A stretch of 64,000 nt of DNA from Epiperipatus broadwayi (Eukaryota > Onychophora > Udeonychophora > Euonychophora > Peripatidae). Numbering within the stretch: position 1 is the first letter of the stretch; every line of letters begins with the position of its first letter. Positions 46,492 through 59,249 of this stretch are shown piece after piece. The notes below the pieces were generated by a model. The model was not told the origin of the DNA. It ran no database searches and saw only the letters and a program-made list of their open reading frames with translations. The stretch covers positions 1,757,677 through 1,821,676 of the forward strand of contig JAQFVV010012405.1 of assembly GCA_028023455.1 (NCBI GenBank), in the 5' to 3' direction. The position numbers and the translations under genes were made by a program.

Positions 46492-49196
46492 TGAAACAGT
46501 AAGATTCGTATTCGAATCTTAAGTTTCACCTTTTTCTGTCGTCTCTCACTGACCGGTCTATCCCGCCCAAATTTAAACTTTTTGATATCGAATTGTGTGT
46601 GTAACAATATTAAAAATGTATAAATATATGTAGAATTCAGCATAAACACGCACACATTTTGATCTCAAATTAAACGCAATAAATAGGGATAAAATAATAT
46701 AATTTAGATTTCTTTTAGTTATATAATTTTGTATAATTTTAATCATTTATTTTGGATTATAAAGTTCGTATTTATTGCTTTGTTTAAATTTCATTTAATA
46801 ATAATTCTAAAAATATCTGATGTAATATTTAATTAAAAGTTAAAATAATCTTATGTTCCCTTTTTGTTTTTGAAATTTAAAAGCATCAGTCAGTGATAGA
46901 TAATAGATTAATTAAAGAAAAATTCCCCAAAATGTAATTAGGAAATGTAAAATGTAAACAATAGAACGGCAGCTTTCTTTAATTAAAAAAACCAACTAAA
47001 TGCATTGATTATCCTCAGGGCAGATTAAATAGAACCTAAAAATATCTTCACAAAAATGTGAAAAATCAAGATAAGAAAAGAGGCCATCTTAGACTTGCTG
47101 GAGACATTCACTTAAACTTTAGCTTTGCTCTCGATCACTGAGAGTCTCCAAAAATAATAAAATAATTGGTTCCTGCCAAGGTATGACCGAGTAAAGCACT
47201 TAGATTATTCTCCATCGGGAGATGGCCTATCGAATGCGAACTTTCCATTGCCCGTCATAAATTCACCATGAAGATCTGCTGCCTGAAATGAATGAGAAAG
47301 CTGCTGCTGCCATGAAATTAAATGAATATCTTAATACAAGAAAGAATTGCCACTCGTGAACTTTTTGCTGCCGTGAAAGTAAAATGAAACGTCTAAATAC
47401 AAGAAAGAATTGCCACTCATGAACTATTTGCTACTTAACCAATGGACTCGGAAAACTTCTTATAAAACAGGTACCTGTTGGTGTTCAAACTCTAGAGTAC
47501 TCTAATAATATGCTATAGCTCTTCTTCATAATACTTATCTAAATTATAAAATGTAAAAACTACCATATGTATAGCTAAAACTGAATAATTAACTTAATGT
47601 GTAAATTTCTCTCTAATCTAGCTTACCTCATTCTATCTTGGGTGCGTATTTCTATAATCTACATTTCTATCTATAGTTATTATTTAATTATTGCATGCTC
47701 ATAATTATTTCAATTTTCAAAGTTCAAATCTATGATCGCTTAAAACAATGAATGCGTGTCAAATTTTCATTAATATTTACTTTCTTTAGTAACTTAACTT
47801 TCATATAAATCGACACACATTCAATGCTTCATTTATTGTAATGCAGGGGTCTACTACTTCGCAAATGGCTGATGTATTAGTTATAATAATTCCCAATTTA
47901 TATATATGTTTTGTATTTACTAAATCATCATGAATAATTCCAGAAAATTACATTTCTTTGAGAGTCACCAACGTTCTTTAGTAAATGTTGATAATGTCGG
48001 GCCGAATTAGAAATCCATTTAAATCTTATCATAATCGTTTATAAGTATACATGTGTTACGTTTTAGAGACGCGATGATCTATTCTGCCGTAAATATTCCG
48101 GATTCTTCAGGGTTGAAATTAACCCCAGTCGTCCTACACAAGCGGGCATAATGGGTGCTCCCGTAGGACTTGACAATGTCATGCAGCCAGCCGGCAAAAC
48201 TGCGACACGGACCGCTTGTCCCTGGTTATGCTTATGTGACACCTTACTTCGTCGGGCCGATGGCAGAGACCAGCCCGACATCCTTATAAACTCATTCACG
48301 GCATTGCAGTTTCGATATACTGCCATTCCATATCGCCTTTCTAAAGCGTACCACATGTTCCTTTACTTAGTTTTATTATTCTATATATCACTCCGCCTCT
48401 GCATTATCTTCATAATTCACTCTCAAATAAATGTTTGCCCTTAGTTATAATAAATATTTTAATTAAATAAATATATGTCTGCCGCCACTCTTAAATCTTT
48501 TAGACTCTTGCATTGCAAAGGTATAAATCCCTCCAGGCATGCATTAGAAATACTTACTCGAGAATTTTAGGTAGCTAGATTACGCCTTCAAATAAGTGAA
48601 TTCCTTTTGTAAACATTTCAGTATCAGAAATACCGCTACTGAGTCCTCAAAATAAAATAATGTCTAAACAAATAAATGTATTCCTTTTGTAAACATTCCA
48701 GTATCGGAAATACCCCTACTGAAATCCTCAATATAAAATAATGTCTAAACAAATAAATGTACTCTTTAAAATATAATCATGTTGCAAATCCCGCTACTGA
48801 AGCTGTTAGTCCATAAAATATTAATGATTGTGTTATTAAAATGTATTAATAAATAATTTTAAACTATACGTCTGCAGTTACGTTTCATTTATTCGATACC
48901 CATTCTATATAATATTTCCTCGATTATGTAAATATGAATGTTTAATTAATATTAGTTTGGTGATTGGCTAACTCGAGAAAATCATGAGTCTCTTGCATAT
49001 CCCTGACCACCGTGCCTAAGGAAATATTTACTAATGTCGCATCAGATGCGTTGTTTCGTGGATTGTAGTGTGGAACCGATAAACTATGTTCGAACTCAGT
49101 ACCATGGGTGGCTTCGCTACTTGATGGTGCTGCTGTTCTGTATGGTGGTCGAATTCTGCACTATGTTTACGAGTCACACGTTTTCTGACCGTTACA
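46492..49196 (+). repeat. Left LTR (2,705 bp)
   Basis: Begins TGAAACAG followed by the palindrome AAGATTCG/CGAATCTT. It contains a tandem duplication of about 62 bp near 47340-47420 that is single in the right LTR, a GC-richer block at 48060-48350, AATAAA at about 48426, and 2-3 copies of a repeat of about 80 bp at 48590-48770 (ctactga-tcctcaa-ataaaataatgtctaaa). Ends CCGTTACA. Confidence 0.9.
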
Positions 49197-49220
49197 TAGT
49201 TAAATTTTTTTTTTAGCGTT

Positions 49221-49238
49221 TGGCGCTTTCCAACGTGG
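49221..49238 (+). promoter_or_regulatory. Candidate primer-binding site
   Basis: TGGCGCTTTCCAACGTGG lies 24 bp inside the left LTR. It resembles the TGGCGCCCAACGTGG-type sites of many gypsy-like elements, with a small insertion. The distance from the LTR is larger than usual, so this is tentative. Confidence 0.45.
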
Positions 49239-49871
49239 AGCTTTCGATACAAAAAAACCCATATATACCCTGAGCAAAATATAACGCATATAAATTTCTT
49301 TTAGCGTTCGTTACTCGAGTTAGCTAATTATTTTATATATATACGATTTTGTTTTGATAAAAATAATGAAAAAAAAAAAATCGAGTGAAATAATGTGGAT
49401 CGAGTGAATGAAAGGACAGCAGGCGTAATAACAAATTTAAGGAAAGCAGGGATGGGTGTGTAATTTAAGAAGGAATGAAAATACTCGGATCTAATGAAAT
49501 ATTTTGCTTTATATATATATGTCAAGAAAAAAAAAAAGTAATCAGTCGTTAAATGAGAAAGCAAGTAGCGTTGAATTTTTTTATTAAAACACCGTTATAT
49601 ATATATATATAGCATAGACCGCAGAAGCTTGTTATATAATAGTAAATATTTTGTTAAAATACAAATATATATATCATAGACAGCAGTAGCTTATTATATG
49701 CGTAACAAGTAGTTCGCTATAATATATATGTTAAATATGTTAAATGCAGCAATATAGAGATAGGGCAATGTAGAGTAGGTGAGGGCAGCGAAAGAGTGTT
49801 ATAGGGCCAATATACCGGTGGGGAGTAGTCAAATGCTAATAGTATAAAGAAAATAAATAATATTAAGAAAA

Positions 49872-50600
49872 ATGGAAGCAGAAAATGACAGAATAGCATC
49901 AAGGAACTTCAGTCTAAGGTGACTTGAAATATTTAGACAGAATATGCAAGAAATGAAGAAAATGTATGAGGAGGAAATGAGAAAAAGAAGAGATGAATCA
50001 AGACAGAGACAAGAAGAAGAAAAGATAAGAGTGAGAGAATATCAGGAATTTAAAGACCTTATGTGGAGAGAGCTAGAAGCCATAAAGGAACATATTGGAA
50101 TATCCCCAGCTAGTAAAAAGGAAGAAGAAATTAAAGAAATGGAAAAGGAAAGGGAATTAGAAATACTTGACAAACCTATGATAGTAGATGACCAAATAGA
50201 CCTTATTCCAATAGATGAAAGCCCACAAGATCCGTTGAGTGATAGCAGTAAAAAGGAGACAAGCATGGACGGGGACAAAAGAATAGGACCAAAAGTCACG
50301 GAAGAAAACATGAAAACGGACAGTGGATACCAAAGCCACTTAACATAGATGGTCCACATTAAAATATTTAGAGTGGAAATAAGGGAAAAACCTCAAACTT
50401 ACCTAGAGAGCTCACAGAAGTTCTTAAAATTTCATAAGAAAGGGCCAGATATGCAGATAGCTATAGCTAGTAACCATCTGCAGGGATCTGCCAAAAACTG
50501 GTGGAATATGGGGAAGTGGAAATTTAGAACGATCCAGCGTAGCATGCCGCAGTCATCGATGACAAGAGATCGGTATTATCCACCTGATCCGGGGTTGTAA
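49872..50600 (+). pseudogene. gag of the LTR element, broken
   Basis: One reading frame from ATG at 49872 (MEAENDRIASRNFSLR) has a TGA at codon 17 and a TAG at 50346-50348, but no frameshift. Residues about 25-70 form a highly charged coiled coil rich in E, K and R. The part after the TAG has a capsid-like segment: 'QTYLESSQKFLKFHKKG' and 'NHLQGSAKNWWN', the common 'L.G.A..WW' gag signature. Similarity fades after about 50580, where sequence encoding the rest of gag and all of pol is absent. No CCHC knuckle is present. Confidence 0.75.
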
Positions 50601-51051
50601 AAATATTAGACTATTAGGACAGTTATTAAACATATATGAAAATATTAAAATGAACTTGATATAATGAACTTGGTTGAATGGATTGTACTTTAGTCAAAAA
50701 GGGTTTTAGATAGAAATTTTATTATATATATTATTGTTTAATTACTATTACTCTTAAAAAATTTTTTTATATTATACTAACTAATCCTATTCTAAGAATT
50801 TTTTTTTATATATATACATTCAGTTTAACTAATTATTACTATGATTTTAACCAGACACGGCCAAATTAGGCCATTTTAAGTAAACTATAAATTCTAGATC
50901 CGGGTATATAAATTGTTCGTTGCTTCATGTAATCTCTGCTTTCTATATTTCAATATATCTGTAAAAAAAAAAAATAATAATAATAAGTTTTTTCGTATTT
51001 AAATTATGTAATGTAAAATTTTTTCTTGCCTCCTTTGTCCTTTCTTAATTG

Positions 51052-51072
51052 TTCACGGGAAGTACGGGGAAA
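51052..51072 (+). promoter_or_regulatory. Polypurine tract
   Basis: GGGAAGTACGGGGAAA directly precedes the TG of the right LTR, as expected for plus-strand priming. Confidence 0.7.
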
Positions 51073-53715
51073 TGAAACAGTAAGATTCGTATTCGAATCT
51101 TAAGTTTCACCTTTTTCTGTAGTCTCTCACTGACCGGTCTATCCCGCCCAAATTTAAACTTTTTGATATCGAATTGTGTGTGTAACAATATTAAAAATGT
51201 ATAAATATATGTAGAATTCAGCATAAACACGCACACATTTTGATCTCAAATTAAACACAATAAATAGGGATAAAATAATATAATTTAGATTTCTTTTAGT
51301 TATATAATTTTGTATAATTTTAATCATTTATTTTGGATTATAAAGTTCGTATTTATTGCTTTGTTTAAATTTCATTTAATAATAATTCTAAAAATATCTG
51401 ATGTAATATTTCATTAAAAGTTAAAATAATCTTTTGTTCCCTTTTTGTTTTTGAAATTTAAAAGCATCGGTCAGTGATAGATAATAGATTAATTAAAGAA
51501 AAATTCCCCAAAATGTAATTAGGAAATGTAAAATGTAAACAATAGAACGGCAGCTTTCTTTAATTAAAAAAACCAACTAAATGCATTGATTATCCTCAGG
51601 GCAGATTAAATAGAACCTAAAAATATCTTCACAAAAATGTGAAAAATCAAGATAAGAAAAGAGGCCATCTTAGACTTGCTGGAGACATTCACTTAAACTT
51701 TAGCTTTGCTCTCGATCACTGAGAGTCTCCAAAAATAATAAAATAATTGGTTCCTGCCAAGGTATGACCGAGTAAAGCACCTAGATTATTCTCCATCGGG
51801 AGATGGCCTATCGAATGCGAACTTTCCATTGCCCGTCATAAATTCACCATGAAGATCTGCTGCCTGAAATGAATGAGAAAGCTGCTGCTGCCATGAAATT
51901 AAATGAATATCTTAATACAAGAAAGAATTGCCACTCATGAACAATTTGCTACTTAACCAATGGACTCGGAAAACTTCTTATAAAACAGGTACCTGTCGGT
52001 GTTCAAACTCTAGAGTACTCTAATAATATGCTATAGCTCTTCTTCATAATACTTATCTAAATTATAAAATGTAAAAACTACCATATGTATAGCTAAAACT
52101 GAATAATTAACTTAATGTGTAAATTTCTCTCTAATCTAGCTTACCTCATTCTATCTTGGGTGCGTATTTCTATAATCTACATTTCTATCTATAGTTATTA
52201 TTTAATTATTGCATGCTCATAATTATTTCAATTTTCAAAGTTCAAATCTATGATCGCTTAAAACAATGAATGCATATCAAATTTTCATTAATATTTACTT
52301 TCTTTAGTAACTTAACTTTCATATAAATCGACACGCATTCAATGCTTCATTTATTGTAATGCAGGGGTCTACTACTTCGCAAATGGCTGACATATTAGTT
52401 ATAATAATTCCCAATTTATATATATGTTTTGTATTTACTAAATCATCATGAATAATTCCAGAAAATTACATTTCTTTGAGAGTCACCAACGTTCTTTAGT
52501 AAATGTTGATAATGTCAGGCCGAATTAGAAATCCATTTAAATCTTATCATAATCGTTTATAAGTATACATGTGTTACGTTTTAGAGACGCGATGATCTAT
52601 TCTGCCGTAAATATTCCGGATTCTTCAGGGTTGAAATTAACCCCAGTCGTCCCTACTCAAGCGGGCATAATGGGTGCTCCCGTAGGACTTGACAATGTCA
52701 TGCAGCCAGCCGGCAAAACTGCGACACGGACCGCTTGTCCCTGGTTATGCTTATGTGACACCTTACTTCGTCGGGCTGATGGCAGAGACCAGCCCGACAT
52801 CCTTATAAACTCATTCACGGCATTGCAGTTTCGATATACTGCCATTCCATATCGCCTTTCTAAAGCGTACCACGTGTTCCTTTACTTAGTTTTATTATTC
52901 TATATATCACTCCGCCTCTGCATTATCTTCATAATTCACTCTCAAATAAATGTTTGCCCTTAGTTATAATAAATATTTTAATTAAATAAATATATGTCCG
53001 CCGCCACTCTTAAATCTTTTAGACTCTTGCATTGCAAAGGTATAAATCCCTCCAGGCATGCATTAGAAATACTTACTCGAGAATTTTAGGTAGCTAGATT
53101 ACGCCTTCAAATAAGTGAATTCCTTTTGTAAACATTTCAGTCTCGGAAATACCGCTACTGAGTCCTCAAAATAAAATAATGTCTAAATAAATAAATGTAT
53201 TCCTTTTGTAAATATTCCAGTATCGGAAATACCGCTACTGAAATCCTCAATATAAAATAATGTCTAAACAAATAAATGTACTCTTTAAAATATAATCATG
53301 TTGCAAATCCCGCTACTGAAGCTGTTAGTCCATAAAATATTAATGATTGTATTATTAAAATGTATTAATAAATAATTTTAAACTATACGTCTGCAGTTAC
53401 GTTTCATTTATTCGATACCCATTCTATATAATATTTCCTCGATTATGTAAATATGAATGTTTAATTAATATTAGTTTGGTGATTGGCTAACTCGAGAAAA
53501 TCATGAGTCTCTTGCATATCCCTGACCACCGTGCCTAAGGAAATATTTACTAATGTCGCATCAGATGCGTTGTTTCGTGGATTGTAGTGTGGAACTGATA
53601 AACTATGTTCGAACTCAGTACCACGGGTGGCTTCGCTACTCGATGGTGCTGCTGTTCTGTATGGTGGTCGAATTCTGCACTATGTTTACGAGTCACACGT
53701 TTTCTGACCGTTACA
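51073..53715 (+). repeat. Right LTR (2,643 bp)
   Basis: Partner of 46492-49196. Lacks one copy of the 62-bp duplication. Here a frame of 130 codons (52571-52963) is open through the GC-richer block; in the left LTR a 1-bp difference near 48137 shortens it. Ends CCGTTACA at 53715. Confidence 0.9.
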
Positions 53716-53719
53716 ATAC
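53716..53719. repeat. LTR-element target-site duplication, right
   Basis: ATAC directly after the right LTR. The host sequence here continues as a 20-bp tandem duplication (atacttaattaaatctttta). Confidence 0.75.
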
Positions 53720-54344
53720 TTAATTAAATCTTTTAATACTTAATTAAATCTAGATTTGAACTTTTTCTTTAATATGATTTTTTCTTGATTGTTTTTTCAG
53801 ATTACACATTCATGAGTAAGCAGAAATGTGAACGATGTCAGATAATTTTTAATTCTTCATTGTTTAAAGTTGGAATTTGAAGAAAAAATACTTTTGACTA
53901 GTGCACTAATTAGTTTTTCATCCACGATAAGGAAACTTTCATCTACTATGTTGTTTTCATCTCAGATGTTTTTTTAAAAAACTTTCTAAATTATCTTTGT
54001 TATTTAAATCAACTTAATTTTTTGATGGCTGTTAATCAAAGTTATTCATAGTTGAAAATAATCCAGCAGTTAATTCTACTAAGGATATTAAAGTTCTCTC
54101 CAAATAAAATTTTTTTTTGTCCAAAGTTTTGTTGTTTTCACCAAAAAAAAAAAGTAACCAGCATATTTTTTCCAATTTTTCTTTATGAAGGCTAAGATAA
54201 TAGGTTATAAATTCAGGAACTTTTACTTATTATTACAATAATTTAAACAAAGAAAAACAATTAAATTTTTTAATACTCTGTTTTAAAAAAACCACTACTT
54301 AGTGTGTGCTTTTAAAAAAATTTGTATGGTCAGATCAGCTTGAT
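53720..54344. other. A+T-rich DNA, nothing recognised
   Basis: No supported feature. Confidence 0.5.
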
Positions 54345-56062
54345 TTTTAAAATGTCTGAACCAGCACAATCCCTGGTTGCTGAAAGACGGGATTCAGTGT
54401 CCAATGAGCTAATACTGTGGTTGGTTAATTTTTGGGGGAAAAGTTTGCCTACAGACGATTTGGGACCTTTATTCAGTTTTTTGCCTTCCTCTTCATAGAT
54501 TGAGGCAATTGAGGGGTCTCTTCCATGAAGGAAGTCACTGAGCTGAAGGACTTCTTTAACAAGTTCATTGAGTGAGTGGGAGATAGTAGTGGGTTAGGCA
54601 TAGCTTCATTGATGGTGGTATTCTTTACAGCTTTAGATGCTGCAGGGTCAGGTTTAATGCTGTATGTATCTGTAATTATCACCACCAAAACTGAGTTATA
54701 GTGATGCATTTGGTTTTAGATCCTTTTGCAACTATGACCGAACCTGGCCAGGCAGTCCCTCACCAAGTGGCTCCTCTGCTGGCAGAAGAAACACTATGGA
54801 GGAATGCCACAGAAGGTGATGATGAGAGGGAAAGTCTCCATGTAATAGAGAGTAGGAAGGTCAGTGGGGTTTGATTCTTTATTCAGGGTGAGTTCAAACG
54901 ACATAGTGTTAGTATATACTGGAAGGTCTGCCCCTAATCATTTGGTACCTAAAATTTGAGACATTATAGGGCCTAAGTAGTTGCTGCAAATAATTTTTTT
55001 TTAATTTAATGTAGCAGTTCTTGGTTATGCCTGATAAGATTGTGGGATGATTCATATTAATGTTGCAAATGATTTTCCCATCAAGATATTTGAAAATTTT
55101 CTGGAAGATAAATTTTCTGAGTAAAGTTATTAAATTCTATTATTACATAACAATTATTAGGATGTTGCAAAATTTTGTGAATCAGCCTTCATAATTTTTT
55201 TTTGGTTAACTCATTATAAAGTTCATTAATCAGGAATTTATATAAATCACATGAAGGATTCTTAATAGCCAAGACTGAAGGGTTTTCACTGTAGATATTA
55301 AGAAAGGATTTATGTAGTTGACAGGGAATGGTGCTATTTAATTTGTTTGCTATCAAATCAAGATCCTTTTGCTCCAAGTTGAAATTGAGAAGATTGGGGT
55401 TGCAGGAATTGACAGCAAAGTTCTCTTTCACCTCTTCATCAATTAAATTGAAGGTCTTTTGTGATTTTTTGAAGTTTCCCATATCACAACATTAGGCTCA
55501 CTAAGGCCTATTTGTGTAATGTTAGCATAAGAAGCCTTGCTATTAATTACTACATTAGGTTGATTTTTGAAAGGGGAAGCATTTAAATTAGAAGACACTA
55601 TGTTAGTTTCCCCATTTTTATCAAATTTACTGTTAGGATTATTTGATACAGTAGAATTATGAGGAGAATTAAGAGAAAATTTATCGTTGCTATTTCCCAA
55701 GCTTGGGAAGTCCAGATTTCCAATGATCTCCCTAGAGGCTTCATCCTAGTTCATATTAGCTTGAAGGTTGGTCTGGGGGTCCTTTGAAATGAGATTTTGA
55801 AAAAAGTTTTCTCTTTAACTGTAAATTGGGAAGTAGATCCTGAGTTATCTTGAAATTCAAAGATGGTTTCTTCAACTTGATTCATTAATGGGTAATTATC
55901 AGTTATGTGTACTGTGGCCACCAGGTGGCAATTTTTTTTGTTTTTTTTTCCATCGATGATTTCAGCCATTTTTGGATAGAAGTTTATCGCTTGCAGGCTT
56001 CTTGGGGGTTGTTGGTGGTACTGCAGCATCACCTGGCAGCCACAGTACACATAACCGATAAC
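54345..56062 (-). mobile_element. LINE 5' half (family of the 12200-17683 element)
   Basis: Minus-strand copy covering the 5' region and ORF1 only; ORF2 and the 3' end are absent. Similarity ends near 54345, about where ORF1 ends. Its 5' end abuts repeat R copy 2 at 56066. The first 150 bp contain an inverted repeat (55908-55942 with 56029-56062). Confidence 0.8.
54440..55985 (-). pseudogene. LINE ORF1 (CCHC knuckle), broken
   Basis: A possible start is MAEIIDGKKNKKN near 55970. Read downstream on the minus strand: 'GNSNDKFSLN...SSNLNASP...SYANITQIGLSEPNVVIWETSKNHK' (55443-55700), 'NLEQKDLDLIANKLNSTIP...LHKSFLNIYSENPSVLAIKNPSCDLYKF' (55189-55482), then a knuckle CFFCQQRSHLVRDC near 54750-54795 and a tail with 'PDPAAS' and 'METPQLP'-like Ser/Pro-rich sequence. 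It matches the 12500-13829 ORF1 along its length. Several frameshifts and stops are present. Confidence 0.83.
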
Positions 56063-56065
56063 TAG

Positions 56066-56858
56066 CAAAGCAATTAATTAGGAATGATTAAAAATAAATA
56101 TAATATTTCTATACTAATGTATTTAGAGAAAGAATTTACACTTAAGGCTTTTAACAGTATGACATTGTAATAGGAATAAAATTTATTGAAAATTCAAAGG
56201 TTGCATTTACATGCAACCATTGGCATCAAGAAAAATAAAGAAAACCTTTCTATGTTTTTCCTTTACATTATATTACGCCTTGAGAATTAGGGAAATAATA
56301 ATTTTAGAATATGGATATATAAGAAGAAAAAGAACATTTTAAAAAGATAATAGAGGCAGATTTGTTGAATGAAAATATTGTAGAATATAAGGGCTCAACA
56401 TATTTCAATGACAAATGTATTTTTCCAATAATGTAGACAAACTTAAAAATTTTAAGATGAAAAGTTCCCAACCCTCATAAATTTTAAAATTTCAAAAATC
56501 TGACTATAACCTTTTTTTCAGTTGTAATTCACTTATTTTAAAATTCATAATAGCCAAACATGGTTTTTTTCTTTTTACGATTTTAAAATATTAAAATTTT
56601 ATTTTTGAAATTTTAATAATTAGAAGGCTTAAATAAAAAATGTTATAAAATATAAATCAATTGTATACATAAAAAAGATTTAATTGCAAAAAAATGAAGA
56701 ATAAAGAATCATATTTAACACAACACTCACTAGACTCTATTCAAAAATTTGACAGGTGGAGTTGAGACTGAAAGACTTAATAAAATAATGTGAGTTAGTA
56801 TAACATACCATTTTACTCCCACCACAAATTAGACAAACATCACAAATAGATTAATAGC
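56066..56858. repeat. Interspersed repeat R, copy 2
   Basis: Collinear with 22344-23127. Starts 'aaagcaattaattagg' right after the LINE 5' end and stops near 'cagacaaacatcac'. Confidence 0.8.
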
Positions 56859-56865
56859 AGGCCAG

Positions 56866-56925
56866 ATCAAAAGAAGTAGAGGGCCAGATTCAGGTCAAGA
56901 GTTGCCCATATGAGATTTAGATTAT
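56866..56925 (-). mobile_element. Possible hAT terminus remnant
   Basis: Plus-strand 'ggccagatcaaaagaa', 'gagggccagattcagg' and 'gttgcccatatg' resemble the GGCCGGAT...GTTGCCCATCCCTG termini of some hAT elements. No partner end was found. Confidence 0.3.
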
Positions 56926-59249
56926 GGAAAAATAATATTTACTATTATACAACTTAAGTAATCTTTCTCAATCAATATATTATAAGAAAAAAGTATTAAG
57001 ATAGAGTAGTAATGAATGCCACTAAATCTACCTCAAAAAATATCAAGTATGAATTACTTAGACTTTCTCTACTGTAGAGGCAGGAAATGTTGGAATCCAT
57101 CAGAGTTTTTTCTCTAGTAAGATGAACCATTAATTATGTTAATTATTGGTTGTTATTGCTTCTTTGAAGATTAAAACCACATGCTTTGCATTTAACCTCC
57201 AGAATTAATGATCATTTCTAAAAAAAATTAAATATATTTCACATTTTGTCTTCATTTAATAATTGCAATTTATATTGTAAAAATTAATTTTTCCTTAATA
57301 CATATACATCTTTACATACTGTTTCAGGACAAGGGCTACTTGTAATTTTTCTAAGAATTTCATGTAATATAATGTTTTTGAACATTTACTTTTTTTAGAA
57401 TGCTTGCATGACCTGATATAACACGCATCTTGCATTCACCATTATGAAGAAAAGCAGTTATTTCCAATTTATATTAAAGTTGTATGTTTTTTGCAATTGT
57501 TTCAGATATTGCATTTCTCTGTTAAAATATGACAAAATACTAATTTTTCATAGTAAATTATTTAAATCTTTGTGATAACAAAAAATACAATTCTTGGCTT
57601 CACAACTGATTAAAAGTATTCAATGCTCATAGTCACACTTTTGCCTTGTGCAATGATTGTATTTGACCCAATAAATATGAAATTGAGATCTGCATCATTT
57701 TGCTTTTTTATATTATGGACTATTGCTACTACTACTAATAATATAATGCTACTAATTTTTCATGATAAATTACTTAAATGTGAACTTGTCAGTACAAAGA
57801 ACACAGTTATTGTCTTCCAACTTATAGAATGATTCTAATGCTTCTGATTGTGCAGTGAATGTATATGCACCAACGAATTTGTAATTGGTGTTTTTCAAAT
57901 AAAGATATGTGAATCATCTGACTCACTTATTGAGAAGAGCAGGACTTCACACAGCTGCCTCAATTGTGAAAATCGGATTCTCATCTATAGTAGATATATG
58001 TATGTGAAAAATGAATTTTATTATATACACCTATTTATTTTAATGCAATGTAGTATTGGTTACCTTTGTTTTTTTTTAATTCAGGCATTTTAATCATCCA
58101 CCAATGAATTGCAAAATGTTTTGCCCATCTTTGATGTAGAGCATGCTATTTTACTATTCATTTATCTCATCTAAGAATGTTCATCTACAAACTTTATCCA
58201 TGTTTACCTATTTGATGTGCACATACATTAATAGTCTAGACTATTATACATTTGGATCCTAAAAGTTTAATAAGCCAACATTCTCATGCTGTTAAAGAAA
58301 ACATATGAATAAAAAAAATTGTAAACCACACCACAATTTTGAAATAGTACTAAACTTTTATATATATATATAATATAATTATTAGATCATACTATTGTGA
58401 TAGAAATCATAAAGCCTGATCTGGAAAATGTCAAAATAATTAAAAACACACATGGGCCAATGAATATAAACAGTTGCAGACATTTATGAGTCTTGCATTT
58501 TTTTTGAAAGAATTTTGCAAGGAAAATTCTAAATAGCTAGAACTCTGTATGAATCGCTATGTAACAACTGAGCAATTCATTCATGTCTTTACATTTATTA
58601 ATTTTTATATATATATACATTTATTAATTTTTATATATATATAAGCATACCATTTACAGATGTATTAACACACAGTCTGATTTATGTATACTAATGTAAT
58701 TTTAAGATAACTATAAGCTATTCTGAAATCACTAGCTAATTAGAGAAAGGCTGAGCCTCATTTTAATAACCTCTAAATATCAAATTAATCTCCAGTTAAT
58801 AGATGTAAATACAGGTTAACTTTTTGATACCTCTAATATATATGAAATTAAAATGGAAGCACTGAAAAAACCCAGCAATCTATATGTAAATTGAGCAGTG
58901 GTAAAAGTTATGTCTATTAACAAAATTAATTTGATATTTACAGGTTATTAAATATGAGCTCAATCTTTTCCTCTAATTAGCTTTAGTGATTTCAGAATAG
59001 ATTATAGTTGTCCTGCAATTATGTCAGTATATGTAAATCATGCTGTGTGTGCCAGTATATCACAAAATGGTATGCTTATATATGATCAAAAGCTAAATAT
59101 AGGTGATTCTATTCTATATTTACATTTAGTGGTGGTTAGTTTATATATAGTTTGCTAGGGGTTTTCAGAACTGCTTTAATTTCATCTATATGAATGAGAA
59201 GTATTATTACTACAGATCAAAAATCTAAGGCAATGACTGTTGAAGGTAC
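56926..59249. other. A+T-rich DNA, nothing recognised
   Basis: Open frames at 57623-57832 and 57848-58093 have no domain or family resemblance. A duplicated 'catttattaatttttatatatatata' lies at 58589-58642. Confidence 0.5.

Larger units (their letters stand above)
46492..53715 (+). mobile_element. Non-autonomous LTR retrotransposon (Ty3/gypsy-like) with long LTRs
   Basis: Two near-identical direct repeats (46492-49196, 51073-53715) start TGAAACAG and end CCGTTACA, flanked by ATAC. The 1,876-bp interior has a primer-binding-like site, a gag remnant and a polypurine tract, but no protease, RT, RNase H or integrase. By eye the LTRs differ at roughly 25-30 positions plus one duplication of about 62 bp, so the insertion is recent. 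The gag and primer site suggest Ty3/gypsy affinity; with pol absent this is inference. It must have been mobilised by another element. Confidence 0.9.

Noticed and set aside
48063-48356. Minus-strand gene in the LTR
   Set aside because: Shadow of the GC-richer LTR block; present in both LTRs only because they are copies.
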